A stretch of 64,000 bases of DNA from Methylovirgula ligni. Its GTDB lineage: Bacteria > Pseudomonadota > Alphaproteobacteria > Rhizobiales > Beijerinckiaceae. Below the pieces are notes generated by a model, which was not told the origin of the DNA, did no database searches, and was given only the letters and a program-made list of their open reading frames with translations. Positions within the stretch are counted from its first letter, which is position 1. Each line of letters opens with the position of its first letter. The DNA lies in assembly GCF_004135935.1 (NCBI RefSeq), contig NZ_CP025086.1, positions 2,852,001 through 2,916,000 of the forward strand, given 5' to 3'. Positions 25,305-34,813 of the stretch are shown here, piece by piece. Made by a program: the position numbers and the translations under genes.

Positions 25305-25600
25305 ATAGCGCGACCAAGGTCACTGCGCCGCCGAAGCTCAGCAGGCCCGTGCTCAAATGTCTGGGCGCTTTGGCGCGGTTCTATGACGATGAGTTCGGTT
25401 TCGTCTCGTTCGCAACAATTGCGGCGGAGGCTGACATGCCGCGCATCGCCGTGCGACGGACAGTGCGCTTCCTCGCGCGCAGGGGCTTGGCTGAATACGG
25501 CAAGGGCTTGTGGACGCGAGACGGTGAGCCGGCGGGATCTGGCTATCGCTGCACGCGCGCCGGGCTAGCGGCAGCGCAAGAGCTCGGGTGCGGCCTTTGA
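25301..25600 (+). CDS. Small winged-helix protein
   Basis: A 99-residue protein with a GTG start overlapping the ATPase stop. It carries a winged-helix pattern: SRPVLKCLGALARFYDDEFG, FATIAAEADMPRIAVRRTV, FLARRGLAEYGKGLWT. Probably DNA-binding, with a role in phage replication or regulation. Confidence 0.65.
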   Translation: MNSATKVTAPPKLSRPVLKCLGALARFYDDEFGFVSFATIAAEADMPRIAVRRTVRFLARRGLAEYGKGLWTRDGEPAGSGYRCTRAGLAAAQELGCGL

Positions 25601-26646
25601 GCTACCAAGCACAAAACCTGTTCGGCGCGCTCTATGTGGGCGGTGTTTCGCGGAAGGCCATCCTGCAGGCCTGTGCGAATTATGCCGATGACGAGATGCG
25701 TGTCTTTGCCAAAAACGCGACCTTAGCAAGAGACACGGACCAATCCGAAGCGAGCGCGCGCCGTCGTCTGCACGAACTCGAGGCGCTCGGCATCATCAAT
25801 CGGATTGCCCGCTATGTCGACGAAAACGGCAAGGTGAACGCGAACCGCCGCGGGCGGCGCATCAACGACGAAATCCGCCTGCAGCCGGACGTCACCCAGG
25901 CCGATCTCGACCGTCGCGCCAAAGAACTCAATTTGCGCTGGCCGAAAGACATAGACGCGTCAGGCGAGGAGACGGGTGACGGCGATATCGACGACGAGGT
26001 TAGCCTTGGCAATCTGCAAGGGCAAAACGACGAAGCCGGAACATTTAGCCCTACCAACCTGCAAGGGCTAAATGACGAAGCTGCGCCAATTAGCCCTACC
26101 AACCTGCAAGGGCAGCCCTCGCACTGCTGCAAGGGCACAGATGAATCGATTATAGAGTCTAACCCCCCTAAATCCCCCCTCCATGACGAAAGCGAGCCAG
26201 CGCCAGAGTTCGAAGAATTCGAGCGAACGTGGCCCTGGACCGAAGGTGAGCCTCGCGAACCGGCACGGCGGGCGTTCTGCAAGCTCGCGGCGACGGACAG
26301 ATCGCTGGCCATCCGGGGAATTGGAAACTTTCTCGCTTTTCGCCAGCGCAAGAACCGTGGTCGAGGCTCTGCGCGCGCCTTTCTGCGAGATCGCGCCTGG
26401 GAAGGCTTCGGGACGCGAACAACCAGCGCCGAACCGTCGGGGCAGGTGTGGATCGTCGCAGGCACGCTCGAAGGCGACGCCTGGTCCGCGCATCACCGCG
26501 CCGCGACCGGGCGCCCGTTGTTCTTTTTTCCGCGGCGTCTGCCTGACGGATCGAAATCCGTCGGCCTTTGGAAGCCGACAGCCTTTCCGCCGAACGCGCG
26601 CGCCGGGCCCAGCGACGCCCGCGAATACGAAGGCGTCGAATTCTAG
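25588..26646 (+). CDS. Replication-type protein with HTH and internal repeats
   Basis: A 352-residue protein, start within 13 bp of the previous gene's end; an in-frame TTG shortly after is possible. The N-terminal 100 residues contain a winged helix (DTDQSEASARRRLHELEALG then IINRIARYVDENG), as in phage replication initiators. A linker with two near-copies of NLQG.NDEA (about 138-175) follows, then a C-terminal domain with FERTWPWTEGEPREPARRAF and SARAFLRDRAWE, as in DnaT/helicase-loader-like phage proteins. By analogy with lambda O, the repeats may also form the replication origin. Confidence 0.65.
   Translation: MRPLSYQAQNLFGALYVGGVSRKAILQACANYADDEMRVFAKNATLARDTDQSEASARRRLHELEALGIINRIARYVDENGKVNANRRGRRINDEIRLQPDVTQADLDRRAKELNLRWPKDIDASGEETGDGDIDDEVSLGNLQGQNDEAGTFSPTNLQGLNDEAAPISPTNLQGQPSHCCKGTDESIIESNPPKSPLHDESEPAPEFEEFERTWPWTEGEPREPARRAFCKLAATDRSLAIRGIGNFLAFRQRKNRGRGSARAFLRDRAWEGFGTRTTSAEPSGQVWIVAGTLEGDAWSAHHRAATGRPLFFFPRRLPDGSKSVGLWKPTAFPPNARAGPSDAREYEGVEF
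26000..26136 (+). repeat. Iteron-like repeats inside the replication gene
   Basis: TTAGCC..N..CTGCAAGGGC units of 24 bp occur at 26000-26023, 26045-26068 and 26090-26113, exactly 45 bp apart; a fourth CTGCAAGGGC lies at 26127-26136. ATTTAGCCCT (26044-26053) and AGGGCTAAAT (26064-26073) form a perfect 10-bp inverted repeat. A stretch relatively rich in A and T (GATGAATCGATTATAGAG) follows. Confidence 0.6.
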
Positions 26647-26675
26647 CTGCAGCAGCTTTGAGGCGGAAAGACGAG

Positions 26676-27338
26676 ATGAAACCAGAGCCGGTGAAGCAGA
26701 TTGATCGCGCCGAGCACGCTGACATTTACGCGCTCTATGAGCGCGCCACACTGGCAGAAGTGCGCCGTCGCGAAATCATTGCCGCCGAACGGGCGCCAAT
26801 ATCGTGGCATCTGATCTACAGTGTGCCGCAGGCGGAACGATTGGCCGAGGAATATCTGCGGCGCATCGGCTGCGAGGTCTTCATCCCGACATGGATATTC
26901 AAGCGACGGCTACGTAAAAAGGAGGTAGAGCGCCATGTGCCGCTCTACCGCAATTACGTCTTCGTCGGCGTGACGGGTCAGAGCTTTGCCGAGATTGAGG
27001 GCTGTAAAGGCGTCCTAGAGACGGTGCGGATCGCTGGTGTGCCCGTCGCTATTCCAGAGACCATCGTTGGCGATCTCATGTTAGCGGTGGAGCTGCGTTG
27101 CTTCGTTATGGATTATAGAACCGGCTGGGTGAAACGTGTGAGGCCGGGCACGCCGGCGGCTGCCTTCGAGCGCTTTCGTGTCGGCGAATGGGTGAAAGTC
27201 ATCGAAGGACCATTTCAAGGTCATCAGGCGCAGATCGTGATGGCGCCGAAGCGCGATCATGTGAAAGTGCTGATGTCCATCTTTGGGCGGGAAAACCAAA
27301 CCGATATGCCGCTCGATGCTTTGGAGCCGTTGTCGTGA
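26676..27338 (+). CDS. NusG-family transcription elongation paralogue
   Basis: A 220-residue protein starting MKPEPVKQIDRAEHAD. An NGN domain spans about 40-130 (WHLIYSVPQAERLAEEYLRR, GCEVFIPTW, PLYRNYVFVGV) and a C-terminal KOW motif about 168-217 (FRVGEWVKVIEGPFQGHQAQ, then LEPLS). NusG paralogues (RfaH, LoaP) bind RNA polymerase and act in antitermination. Its place as the last early gene before packaging suggests that it promotes read-through into the late operon. An arginine-rich insertion (KRRLRKKEVERH) takes the place of the NGN loop. Confidence 0.85.
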   Translation: MKPEPVKQIDRAEHADIYALYERATLAEVRRREIIAAERAPISWHLIYSVPQAERLAEEYLRRIGCEVFIPTWIFKRRLRKKEVERHVPLYRNYVFVGVTGQSFAEIEGCKGVLETVRIAGVPVAIPETIVGDLMLAVELRCFVMDYRTGWVKRVRPGTPAAAFERFRVGEWVKVIEGPFQGHQAQIVMAPKRDHVKVLMSIFGRENQTDMPLDALEPLS

Positions 27339-27462
27339 TGGAGCCGAATCAGCTAGACGTTCGTGACGGCCACTGCGGCGCTTCCGCGACATCGCGACCC
27401 GCAACCCAGACGACGCGACAAGCGATCGTCACCAAAGTAGGCTTGTGCCTCGCGCCGCTCTC

Positions 27463-27792
27463 ATGAAACTTGCTCGACCACTCATCAAGACGGCCGACAC
27501 GTCGATCGCGCGCACGCCAGCGAAGCGCGCCGATCCGCATTACCTGACGACAAACTGGAAGGCACTGCGAAAAGCTGTCTTCGATCGCGATCACTGGACT
27601 TGCGTCGTCCCCGGATGCCGGCAGCGCGCCATCGTCTGCGAACACATCTGCAGCCGTCGCAAGGGCGGCACTGACGACATGGCGAACCTCGCCTCGCTCT
27701 GCCGGGACCACGACAACCGCTTCAAAGAACTGCCGAGCGGCGCGCGTCGCAACTCTGAAGAGTGGGAACGCCTCTTTGCTCCGAAGGGGTAG
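27463..27792 (+). CDS. HNH endonuclease of the packaging module
   Basis: A 109-residue protein starting MKLARPLIKTADTS. The HNH core is DHWTCVVPGC, IVCEHICSRRKGG and NLASLCRDHDNRFK, with paired cysteines for zinc. HNH proteins placed just before terminase assist DNA cleavage in HK97-like phages. An in-frame GTG 18 bp upstream is an alternative start. Confidence 0.88.
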   Translation: MKLARPLIKTADTSIARTPAKRADPHYLTTNWKALRKAVFDRDHWTCVVPGCRQRAIVCEHICSRRKGGTDDMANLASLCRDHDNRFKELPSGARRNSEEWERLFAPKG

Positions 27793-27918
27793 GGGGTTTA
27801 CGTTTGCCAGGGCTCGCCCACGGCAACCGGCATCCACCGCACGCGCGGATTTTTTTTCTTGCTAAGTTGTTGATGTGAGTCCGTTTTCCGGCATTTCTGG
27901 AGTTTCAGGACAAGTCCC

Positions 27919-28485
27919 ATGCGTTTCAAGAAGTTTGAGCCGACGGACGTTCAGCGGGACGTCATCAAACGCTTGGTGCTTGAGGGTGTTTCTCAAGTAA
28001 AGATCGCAGAGTCGCTAAATATAGCGAAGTCAACTTTGCAGCGTTACTTCCCAAATGAGTTGAAGTCATGCGAGCGACCCGAAGGGCGTCCGCGCTGGGA
28101 ACCAACCGTCGCAGACCGCGAGACCGTGACGATCCTCATTTGTGCGGGATTCAAACAGGATTCCATCGCCCGGCGCTTTGGAATTTCGGTCGATACACTG
28201 CAGCTCTATTGCGCGGATGAAATATCCAACGGCTATGATCTGCGCCGTCAAGATGCGGTCATCGCGCTCTATCAAAAAGGCGTCGGCACCAACGCGGCAC
28301 CGAACTCCGCGGCGATCAAAGAATTCCTGCGCAAGGTCGACACGTCGCCGCAGCCGATCCAATCCTCGACGGTGCGCAAGCCGATGACGCCTGGCAAGAA
28401 GGAGCAGGCGATCGCAGAGGCCGCGACCGGCGCGCAGGGCACGAGCTGGCATGACCTTCTTACTCCGGCGGAACGACCGAATTGA
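27919..28485 (+). CDS. Terminase small subunit-like protein
   Basis: A 188-residue protein with two HTH-like segments: VIKRLVLEGVSQVKIAESLN (14-33) and TILICAGFKQDSIARRFGIS (about 74-93). The C-terminal tail is flexible. By position directly before the large terminase (4-bp overlap) and by its DNA-binding character it should recognise the phage packaging site. No direct family match was recognised, so the call rests on position. Confidence 0.65.
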   Translation: MRFKKFEPTDVQRDVIKRLVLEGVSQVKIAESLNIAKSTLQRYFPNELKSCERPEGRPRWEPTVADRETVTILICAGFKQDSIARRFGISVDTLQLYCADEISNGYDLRRQDAVIALYQKGVGTNAAPNSAAIKEFLRKVDTSPQPIQSSTVRKPMTPGKKEQAIAEAATGAQGTSWHDLLTPAERPN

Positions 28486-30182
28486 ACGTTCCGGCGCCGA
28501 TCGAGGATGAATGGTCGTTCGCTTGTCCCGACTGGTGGGAGCGTCTCCAGCAAGGCCGCTCGCTGCTGCCGAGCTTGCCGCTGGATAAGATCGAGGCCGA
28601 TCGCGCTGTCGGGATTTACAATAAGTTTTGCCTTCCGGACGTCACCGGAAACCCGAGCCTGGGCGAAGTCGGCGGCGATTGGTTCCGCGACTTCATCAGA
28701 GCGTTCTTTGGCTCCCTCGACAGAAACGGCCGCCGCCGCGTCAAGAAGGCGTTGGGCCTCGTTCCGAAGAAGCAATCCAAGACCACGAACTCCGCGGCCT
28801 TGATGCTCACCGGGCTGCTGATGAATAAGCGCCCGCGAGCTGACTTCATCAATGTGGCGCCGACCAAGCTCCTCGCTGAGATCGCCTATGAGCAGGCGGT
28901 CGGCATGATTGATAGCGATCCTGAAGGTTACCTGCAGAAAAGGTTTCGTCCCCGCGACCATCTCAAGCAGATCGACGATCTGCTCATGGACGCAGTCTGG
29001 AAAATCCGGGCGTTCGATTTGAACGTCACGAACGGAATTATCCCGGCGGGCATCCTCATCGATGAGCTGCATCTAATCGCGCGAGATCCGAACGCGGCGC
29101 GCGTGATAGGCCAGCTCATCGGCGGCATGTTACCGATCCTGGAGAGCTTCTGCCTTTACATCACCTCGCAGAGCGATGAGCCCCCCGTGGGCGTGTTCAA
29201 AACCGAGCTCTCCCGCGCCCGCGCCATCCGCGACGGCCGGATCAAGGGCGATTTGCTGCCGTTTCTTTACGAGTTCCCGACCGCGATTCAGGAAGACGAT
29301 AGCCGCTGGCTGGATCAATCGATCTGGCATTGTGTGCTGCCTAACCTTCGGCGATCGGTGCAGATCGAGGATCTCGCCAGCGGGTTGCGCGAAGCGGAAT
29401 TCGCCGGCAAGCAGGAAGTCGCACGCTGGGCCTCGCAGCATCTGAATATCCAGATCGGCTCGAAGCAGGCGTCCGACTCGTGGCCTGGCGTCGAATATTG
29501 GGACCTCAACGAAGATCCCAGCATCTCGCTCGAAACTCTCATCGCCCACTGCGAACTCATCGTTCCCGGCGTCGATGGCGGTGGCCTCGACGACTTGCTC
29601 GGGCTGAATTGCATCGGCATCGAAAAAGGCACCGGACGCTGGCTTTCATGGGCTCACGCCTGGGCGCACGAGATCGTCAAGGAACGGCGCAAGTCGATCG
29701 TCTCGCAGCTCGAGGACTTCGAGAAAGACGGCGATCTAACCTTCGTCACACAGATGAAGACCGCTTACGACGAATGCGCGGATCTGATCGCACAGATCGA
29801 CGCTGCTGGGCTTATCGGCCTCATCGGCTTCGATCCAGCCGGCGCCTCGGGAGTTGTAAAGGCTCTCGCGGAACGCGGCATCGAGGGTGATGAGCGCATC
29901 TTCGGTGTGCGTCAGGGTTACTCGCTGGCTGGCCCTGTCAAGGACGTCGAGACGAAGCTCGCCGATGGCGAACTGATTCACGCGGCCCAGCCACTCATGA
30001 CCTGGTGCGCCGGCAACGCCAAAATCCAAGTGACACAGAACGGATACATCGTGACGAAGCAGGCCTCGGGCACCGCCAAGATTGATCCGCTCATGGCGCT
30101 CTTCAACGCCGCCGGCGTGCTGCGTGCCAATCCCCAGCCCGTGTCAGCCTATTCGGCCGATCACGGCCTTTACATTTTCTGA
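28482..30182 (+). CDS. terL: Terminase large subunit
   Basis: A 566-residue packaging motor and nuclease with a TTG start coupled to the previous gene. The Walker A-like region VPKKQSKTTNSAALMLTGLL (about 93-112) and Walker B GILIDELHLIA (about 188-198) belong to Terminase_1/HK97-type enzymes, followed by YITSQSDEPPVG (coupling motif). The C-terminal RNase H-like nuclease carries GVDGGGLDDL (acidic site), IGFDPAGASGV and a late acidic residue in KIDPLMALFNA. Confidence 0.92.
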   Translation: MNVPAPIEDEWSFACPDWWERLQQGRSLLPSLPLDKIEADRAVGIYNKFCLPDVTGNPSLGEVGGDWFRDFIRAFFGSLDRNGRRRVKKALGLVPKKQSKTTNSAALMLTGLLMNKRPRADFINVAPTKLLAEIAYEQAVGMIDSDPEGYLQKRFRPRDHLKQIDDLLMDAVWKIRAFDLNVTNGIIPAGILIDELHLIARDPNAARVIGQLIGGMLPILESFCLYITSQSDEPPVGVFKTELSRARAIRDGRIKGDLLPFLYEFPTAIQEDDSRWLDQSIWHCVLPNLRRSVQIEDLASGLREAEFAGKQEVARWASQHLNIQIGSKQASDSWPGVEYWDLNEDPSISLETLIAHCELIVPGVDGGGLDDLLGLNCIGIEKGTGRWLSWAHAWAHEIVKERRKSIVSQLEDFEKDGDLTFVTQMKTAYDECADLIAQIDAAGLIGLIGFDPAGASGVVKALAERGIEGDERIFGVRQGYSLAGPVKDVETKLADGELIHAAQPLMTWCAGNAKIQVTQNGYIVTKQASGTAKIDPLMALFNAAGVLRANPQPVSAYSADHGLYIF

Positions 30183-30189
30183 TTGTGCC

Positions 30190-30417
30190 ATGCGCGATTC
30201 CTCGAAGCCGTCACGCCTGCGCCGTCTGTTTCGGTGGCTCGACGATACAAGCCGCGAACTTATGCTCCTCACGGGCCTTGGCATCCTCGCGGGCGGCCTA
30301 TGGCAAGTCTATCGTCCAGCGGCTCTGATCGTTCCAGGGGTCGTCTTGATCAGCGTGGCGATCTTCGGCGTTGCGCCTTTCCCCGGGCGCCAAACGCCTC
30401 CAGAGACAGGCGAGTGA
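30190..30417 (+). CDS. Small two-helix membrane protein
   Basis: A 75-residue protein with two hydrophobic helices (about 24-40 and 43-62, AALIVPGVVLISVAIFGV) after a basic N-terminus. Small membrane proteins occur between terminase and portal genes in many alphaproteobacterial phages, and their role is unknown. Confidence 0.6.
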   Translation: MRDSSKPSRLRRLFRWLDDTSRELMLLTGLGILAGGLWQVYRPAALIVPGVVLISVAIFGVAPFPGRQTPPETGE

Positions 30418-30423
30418 CGATGC

Positions 30424-31695
30424 ATGGGCTTCTTGCGCAAGTTTCATCGCCAGGTTGACTGGAGCGAGGACGAGCAGCTCTGGGCCGGCTCGCAATTCAC
30501 GTCGCATTCGGCGACAGGAGTGGCTATCAACCAGACCAACGCGCTCTCGGCGACGACATTTTACGCTTGCGTGATGATGCTCTCGGAGGACGTCGCCAAG
30601 CTTAAACCCTTGCTTTTCCAGCCGCGCGACGACGGCGGCCGCAATCTCGTAACCAAGCATTGGCTCGTCGATCTACTCCGTAAGCCGAATGACTGGCAAT
30701 CGGGCTTCGAATTTCGCCAGATGATGATGGTCCAGCTTCTCCTGCGGGAGAACGCTTATGCCGTCATCTGCCGAACGAAAGGCGGCCGTCCTTACAAGCT
30801 CATTCCAGTAAATTCGGATCGTGTCGCGATCTGGGAAGCACCGAGCGGCGAGCTCTTTTACCGCGTTACACCGCTTGGCCTCCATGAAATGGCCGAGTTG
30901 CGCGATCAGCCGTTCTTGATTCCCGCAGAAGACGTTTTCCATCTCCGCGGGCTTTCCATCAACGGACTTCTTGGCTCTTCTCGGATCGTTTTGCACAAGG
31001 ATGCGGTCGGACTCGCGATAGCGCAGGAGCAGCAGCAATCCCGCTGGATGCAGGCGGATAGCAATCCTGGCGGCATTCTGACGACCAATGCGCGTTTGGG
31101 TCCCGGTACTGCGGAACGCATTGCCAAAGATTGGCGCACGCTGCATTCGGGCATGAGCAATTCCGGCAAAGTCGCAGTCCTGGAACAGGGGCTCAAGTTC
31201 AATAAGCTCGGTATGTCGGCTGCCGACATGGACTTCATCAACGGCCGCAACTATCAGCGGCAAGACATCGCGCTGCTCTTCAGAATCCCGCCGCACATGA
31301 TTGGCATCGTCCAAGGTCGCAGCGCGGCCGGTGTTGTCGATCAGCAGGCCGCCGAATATCTCAATTTCACGTTGACCGGCCACACGCAGCGCTTCAGCGA
31401 CAAGGCCGACCTTGCGTTTAACATTTCCGGCATGGGTATGTTCCTCGATTGGGATTATTCGATCCTGACCCGTGCCGACCAGGCCACGCGATATCAGAAC
31501 TACCAGAAGATGATCGCTGGCGGCTTCGGGACTCCGAACGAGGCGCGAATCGACGACGGCAAGAATCCTATGCCGGATGGCGACAAGCTCTGGAAGCCGA
31601 CCAATATCGCCTATGCCGGCAGCGACGTCGGCGGCACGGCACCCGAGGGCGCAGGGCGACCCTCGGAGGATGATGTCGGAGGGGACGAAGACTGA
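30424..31695 (+). CDS. HK97-family portal protein
   Basis: A 423-residue protein. Segments typical of the family are AINQTNALSATTFYACVMML, FQMMMVQLLLRENAYAVI-like EFRQMMMVQLLLRENAY, NPGGILTT, GLKFNKLGMSAADMDFI, IALLFRIPPHMIGIVQG and FGTPNEARI. It forms the dodecameric DNA entry ring. Its stop overlaps the protease start (TGATG). Confidence 0.93.
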   Translation: MGFLRKFHRQVDWSEDEQLWAGSQFTSHSATGVAINQTNALSATTFYACVMMLSEDVAKLKPLLFQPRDDGGRNLVTKHWLVDLLRKPNDWQSGFEFRQMMMVQLLLRENAYAVICRTKGGRPYKLIPVNSDRVAIWEAPSGELFYRVTPLGLHEMAELRDQPFLIPAEDVFHLRGLSINGLLGSSRIVLHKDAVGLAIAQEQQQSRWMQADSNPGGILTTNARLGPGTAERIAKDWRTLHSGMSNSGKVAVLEQGLKFNKLGMSAADMDFINGRNYQRQDIALLFRIPPHMIGIVQGRSAAGVVDQQAAEYLNFTLTGHTQRFSDKADLAFNISGMGMFLDWDYSILTRADQATRYQNYQKMIAGGFGTPNEARIDDGKNPMPDGDKLWKPTNIAYAGSDVGGTAPEGAGRPSEDDVGGDED

Positions 31696-33260
31696 TGCCG
31701 AAGATCCTCCAAAGGCTCGCGCTGTCCGAAGCTCAGCTTGAGGAGCAGGCCGACGACCGGACGATCGATTTCGTTTTCTCGACGTCAAACGTCGCATCCG
31801 ACATGCACCGCATTCTGCCGGGCGCCTGGCAAAGCCGGGGATATGACGGATTGGCGATGTTCCGCACCAACCCGGTCTTCCTCTGGGCTCATGACGCCAA
31901 TCAGCCAGCGATCGGCAAGGTGACGACGCTCGTCGCTGACAAAGATGGCACCCTGCGCGGCAGCGTTCAATTCGCTGAACACGATTTCGCGGAGACAATC
32001 TACCAACTCTATCGCGGTGGCTTTCAGCGTGGCGCAAGCGTCTCTTTCGAGCCAATCGAATGGGACTATGCAAACGGCCCGAACCGTGCCGCCGGTGCCC
32101 TCGATTTCACACGCGTGAAGCTTTGGGAAATTTCCGCGGTGCCGCTGCCGGCGGATTCCTCGGCTCTGGCCGCAGCGCGGGCGCGCGGCATCGATCTTAC
32201 GGGAGTGATTACGATGGCGCGGACGATTCGTCGGGATAGCACGGACGCAGAATGGAAGTGCGGCGCGTCGCGCAACCTTCCCATCGACGAGGCCTCGGAT
32301 TGGGATGGACCGGCTGCTGCTGACAGCGTCTTTGCCGCTTGCGGATTTGATGGCGACGATCCGGACACCACGAAAGCCCGCAAGGCGTTTCTCGCCTACG
32401 ATTCGGCAAACCCGAAGAAGAAAGAATCCTACAAGCTCCCGTTCGCCAAGATGGTCGATGGCCGCATGACCGCAGTGAAGTCCGGCCTCAGCGCGGCGGC
32501 CCAGCGCCTCTCCGGAACCAACGTCCCCGATGACGTCAAGACGTCGGCGCAGGAAGTGATCGACGATTACAAGTCGAAATATTCCGATGCCGGAGATCGT
32601 GATGCAAAGATCATCATCACGAAGCGCGGGCTCTACGAGGTCGCGTGGCTCTGCGAGATCCTCGCGACTGTCGGCTGGATCAAGAGTTGGATCGACCAGG
32701 AAGAGGCCGCCGAAAACGATGTGAACAGCACAGGGCCCGCGAATTTGATGGCCGTCATCAACGCGCTTGGCACGACGCTGACCGAGATGACGGAGGAAGA
32801 GGTAGGCGAACTGATCGCTTCCTTTGGACCGATCGAGATTGACGACGAGGATGGTGCGACCGTCGAGCACGCGGTGGCCCGAGGACTGCGCGCGCAGATG
32901 AAGCGCATAACGAAGCTCAGCGACCGCGCCGGACGTCGCCTTTCCAAAGCCGATGGCCAGGAGCTCGAGGACATTCACGATCACGCACGTCGGTCTCGCC
33001 GCCTCGTCCGCGCCGCGACGGACGCCTACAGCGGCGCCGATCTTTCGGACGCCGATGCGCGCGAAGCAGTGTCGGATTCGATGGAAGCCGCGTGTGATCA
33101 TGCGGAACAGACGCGGTGCATGATCCGTAGTTACATTGACGCTCGCAAAACGGCCGATCCTAGCGACCAACAGCCGGACGCCGATGACGATTCTGCCGTC
33201 GATGAGCGCGCCCGCAAAGCCAGGGCTCGCCAGAAAAAGCAGAAGCTTCTGACGGCCTGA
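31695..33260 (+). CDS. HK97-type prohead protease with long C-terminal region
   Basis: A 521-residue protein. The N-terminal 165 residues form the serine protease domain: IDFVFSTSNVASDMHRILPG, FLWAHDANQPAIGKV (catalytic His region), GGFQRGASVSFEPI (Ser region) and KLWEISAVPLPAD. Residues about 180-300 (RRDSTDAEWKCGASRNLPID, RKAFLAYDSANPKKKESYKL) resemble DUF6582. The rest is acidic and helical and could serve as the scaffold. The second major capsid gene lacks a scaffold-like N-terminus, so this part may supply it. Confidence 0.88.
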   Translation: MPKILQRLALSEAQLEEQADDRTIDFVFSTSNVASDMHRILPGAWQSRGYDGLAMFRTNPVFLWAHDANQPAIGKVTTLVADKDGTLRGSVQFAEHDFAETIYQLYRGGFQRGASVSFEPIEWDYANGPNRAAGALDFTRVKLWEISAVPLPADSSALAAARARGIDLTGVITMARTIRRDSTDAEWKCGASRNLPIDEASDWDGPAAADSVFAACGFDGDDPDTTKARKAFLAYDSANPKKKESYKLPFAKMVDGRMTAVKSGLSAAAQRLSGTNVPDDVKTSAQEVIDDYKSKYSDAGDRDAKIIITKRGLYEVAWLCEILATVGWIKSWIDQEEAAENDVNSTGPANLMAVINALGTTLTEMTEEEVGELIASFGPIEIDDEDGATVEHAVARGLRAQMKRITKLSDRAGRRLSKADGQELEDIHDHARRSRRLVRAATDAYSGADLSDADAREAVSDSMEAACDHAEQTRCMIRSYIDARKTADPSDQQPDADDDSAVDERARKARARQKKQKLLTA

Positions 33261-33350
33261 CTGGCAACTTTATCTCACTGATTTTCTGAACGCCTCGGCG
33301 CAAGCCGTGGACCACCGCGCTCACGCGCAATTAACCCAGGAGTTGTCATC

Positions 33351-34790
33351 ATGACACTGCTTGAGCTCCGCGAGGCGTATCAGCGCGCGGTCGACAAATT
33401 GAATACGCCCGAGGTCATTGCCGACAAGAAGGTCTATGCCGAAACGGAAGCTGAGGCCGATCGTCTTGAAGGCGAGATCGACCGCGCTCAGAAGGCACTG
33501 GACCGCGCCGCGGCGACGGCCCGCCCGGCGGTAGCTACGGAGGCCGGCGCGCCTGTCGTCCCCGCCCAGGATATCGAAGATATCGCCTGGTCGCGCGCCG
33601 GATATCGCGGCTTCGCGAATCCCTTGCAGGCCCATTCCTCTGAAGGTGTGGCCTGGAGCAGAAAATTTGACCGTGCGCTTGCGACCGCCCGCCGCAACCT
33701 AGGAATGACTTCCATTGATCCATCGAAGCATTTCCGTAGCCTCGGCGAGCAATTGATCGCGACTTACAATTATGCGGTCAACAAGACCAATACCGACCCC
33801 CGCCTGCAGCGTGCGCCAACCGGCGCCGGCGAAGTCGATCCCACGGGCGGCGGCTTCCTGGTGCAGGTCGATTTCGCGCAGGCGATCTTCATGCTTGCGC
33901 ACGACATGGGCGAGCTCTTGAGCCGCGTCAACAAACTGCCGATCGGCGAGAAGTTCAACGGCATCAAGATCCCCGGCGTCGACGAAACGGCTCGCACGAC
34001 CGGCAGCCGCTGGGGCGGTGTTCGGTCCTATTGGCTCGGTGAGGGCACGCAAGCGACCGCTTCGCGCCCGAAGTTCCGCATGATCGACTTCAACCTGCAC
34101 AAGCTTTTCTCGCTGATGTATACCACGGACGAGCTTCTGCAGGACCAGAACGCGCTCAATTCGATCGCCTCGCAGGCGTTCTCGGAAGAAGTGATGTTCA
34201 TGACCGAAGACAGTATCTTCGAAGGTACTGGATCGGGCATGCCGTGGGGCATTCTGAATCACCCCTCGCTGATTACTGTCGCAGAAGAGAGCAGCCAGAC
34301 CGCGGCGACAGTCATCAAGGCCAATATCGACAAGATGTGGTCGCGGATGTGGAATCGGTCTCGCAAAAACGCGGTCTGGTTCATCAATCAGGATGTCGAA
34401 CCTCAACTCCTCAATCTCAATCAGCCGGTCTCGACGCAAGGCACCGCGGCCACGGGCGGCGTCGGCGGTACGTTGGTCTATATGCCACCGGGCGGCATGA
34501 GCGCGGCGCCCTATGCGGCTCTCTATGGGCGCCCGGTGATTCCGGTTGAATATTGCTCCACGGTGGGCACCGTCGGAGACATCGTCCTGGCCGATCTGTC
34601 GCAATACACGCTCGTCGATAAGGGCGGCGTCCAGGCCGCGACGTCGATGCACGTCGCCTTCCTGACCGACGAAATGGTGTTCCGCATAACGTATCGCGTC
34701 GACGGCAAGCCGATGTGGACGAAGGATCTGACGCCTTTCAAGGGCACAAACACGAAATCGCCGTTTGTGGCCCTCGCGACGCGTTCGTAG
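33351..34790 (+). CDS. HK97-fold major capsid protein, first copy
   Basis: A 479-residue protein. Residues 1-75 form a coiled-coil delta/scaffold-like region (LLELREAYQRAVDKLNTPEV). The HK97 fold follows: APTGAGEVDPTGGGFLVQVD, IKIPGVDETARTTGSRWGGV, SLMYTTDELLQD, EGTGSGMPWGILNHP and the ending SPFVALATRS. A strong terminator follows at 34814-34846. A paralogue without the coiled-coil region lies at 35422-36453. Confidence 0.92.
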   Translation: MTLLELREAYQRAVDKLNTPEVIADKKVYAETEAEADRLEGEIDRAQKALDRAAATARPAVATEAGAPVVPAQDIEDIAWSRAGYRGFANPLQAHSSEGVAWSRKFDRALATARRNLGMTSIDPSKHFRSLGEQLIATYNYAVNKTNTDPRLQRAPTGAGEVDPTGGGFLVQVDFAQAIFMLAHDMGELLSRVNKLPIGEKFNGIKIPGVDETARTTGSRWGGVRSYWLGEGTQATASRPKFRMIDFNLHKLFSLMYTTDELLQDQNALNSIASQAFSEEVMFMTEDSIFEGTGSGMPWGILNHPSLITVAEESSQTAATVIKANIDKMWSRMWNRSRKNAVWFINQDVEPQLLNLNQPVSTQGTAATGGVGGTLVYMPPGGMSAAPYAALYGRPVIPVEYCSTVGTVGDIVLADLSQYTLVDKGGVQAATSMHVAFLTDEMVFRITYRVDGKPMWTKDLTPFKGTNTKSPFVALATRS

Positions 34791-34813
34791 GCGATCGCGC
34801 TCTGACAAAGTAG

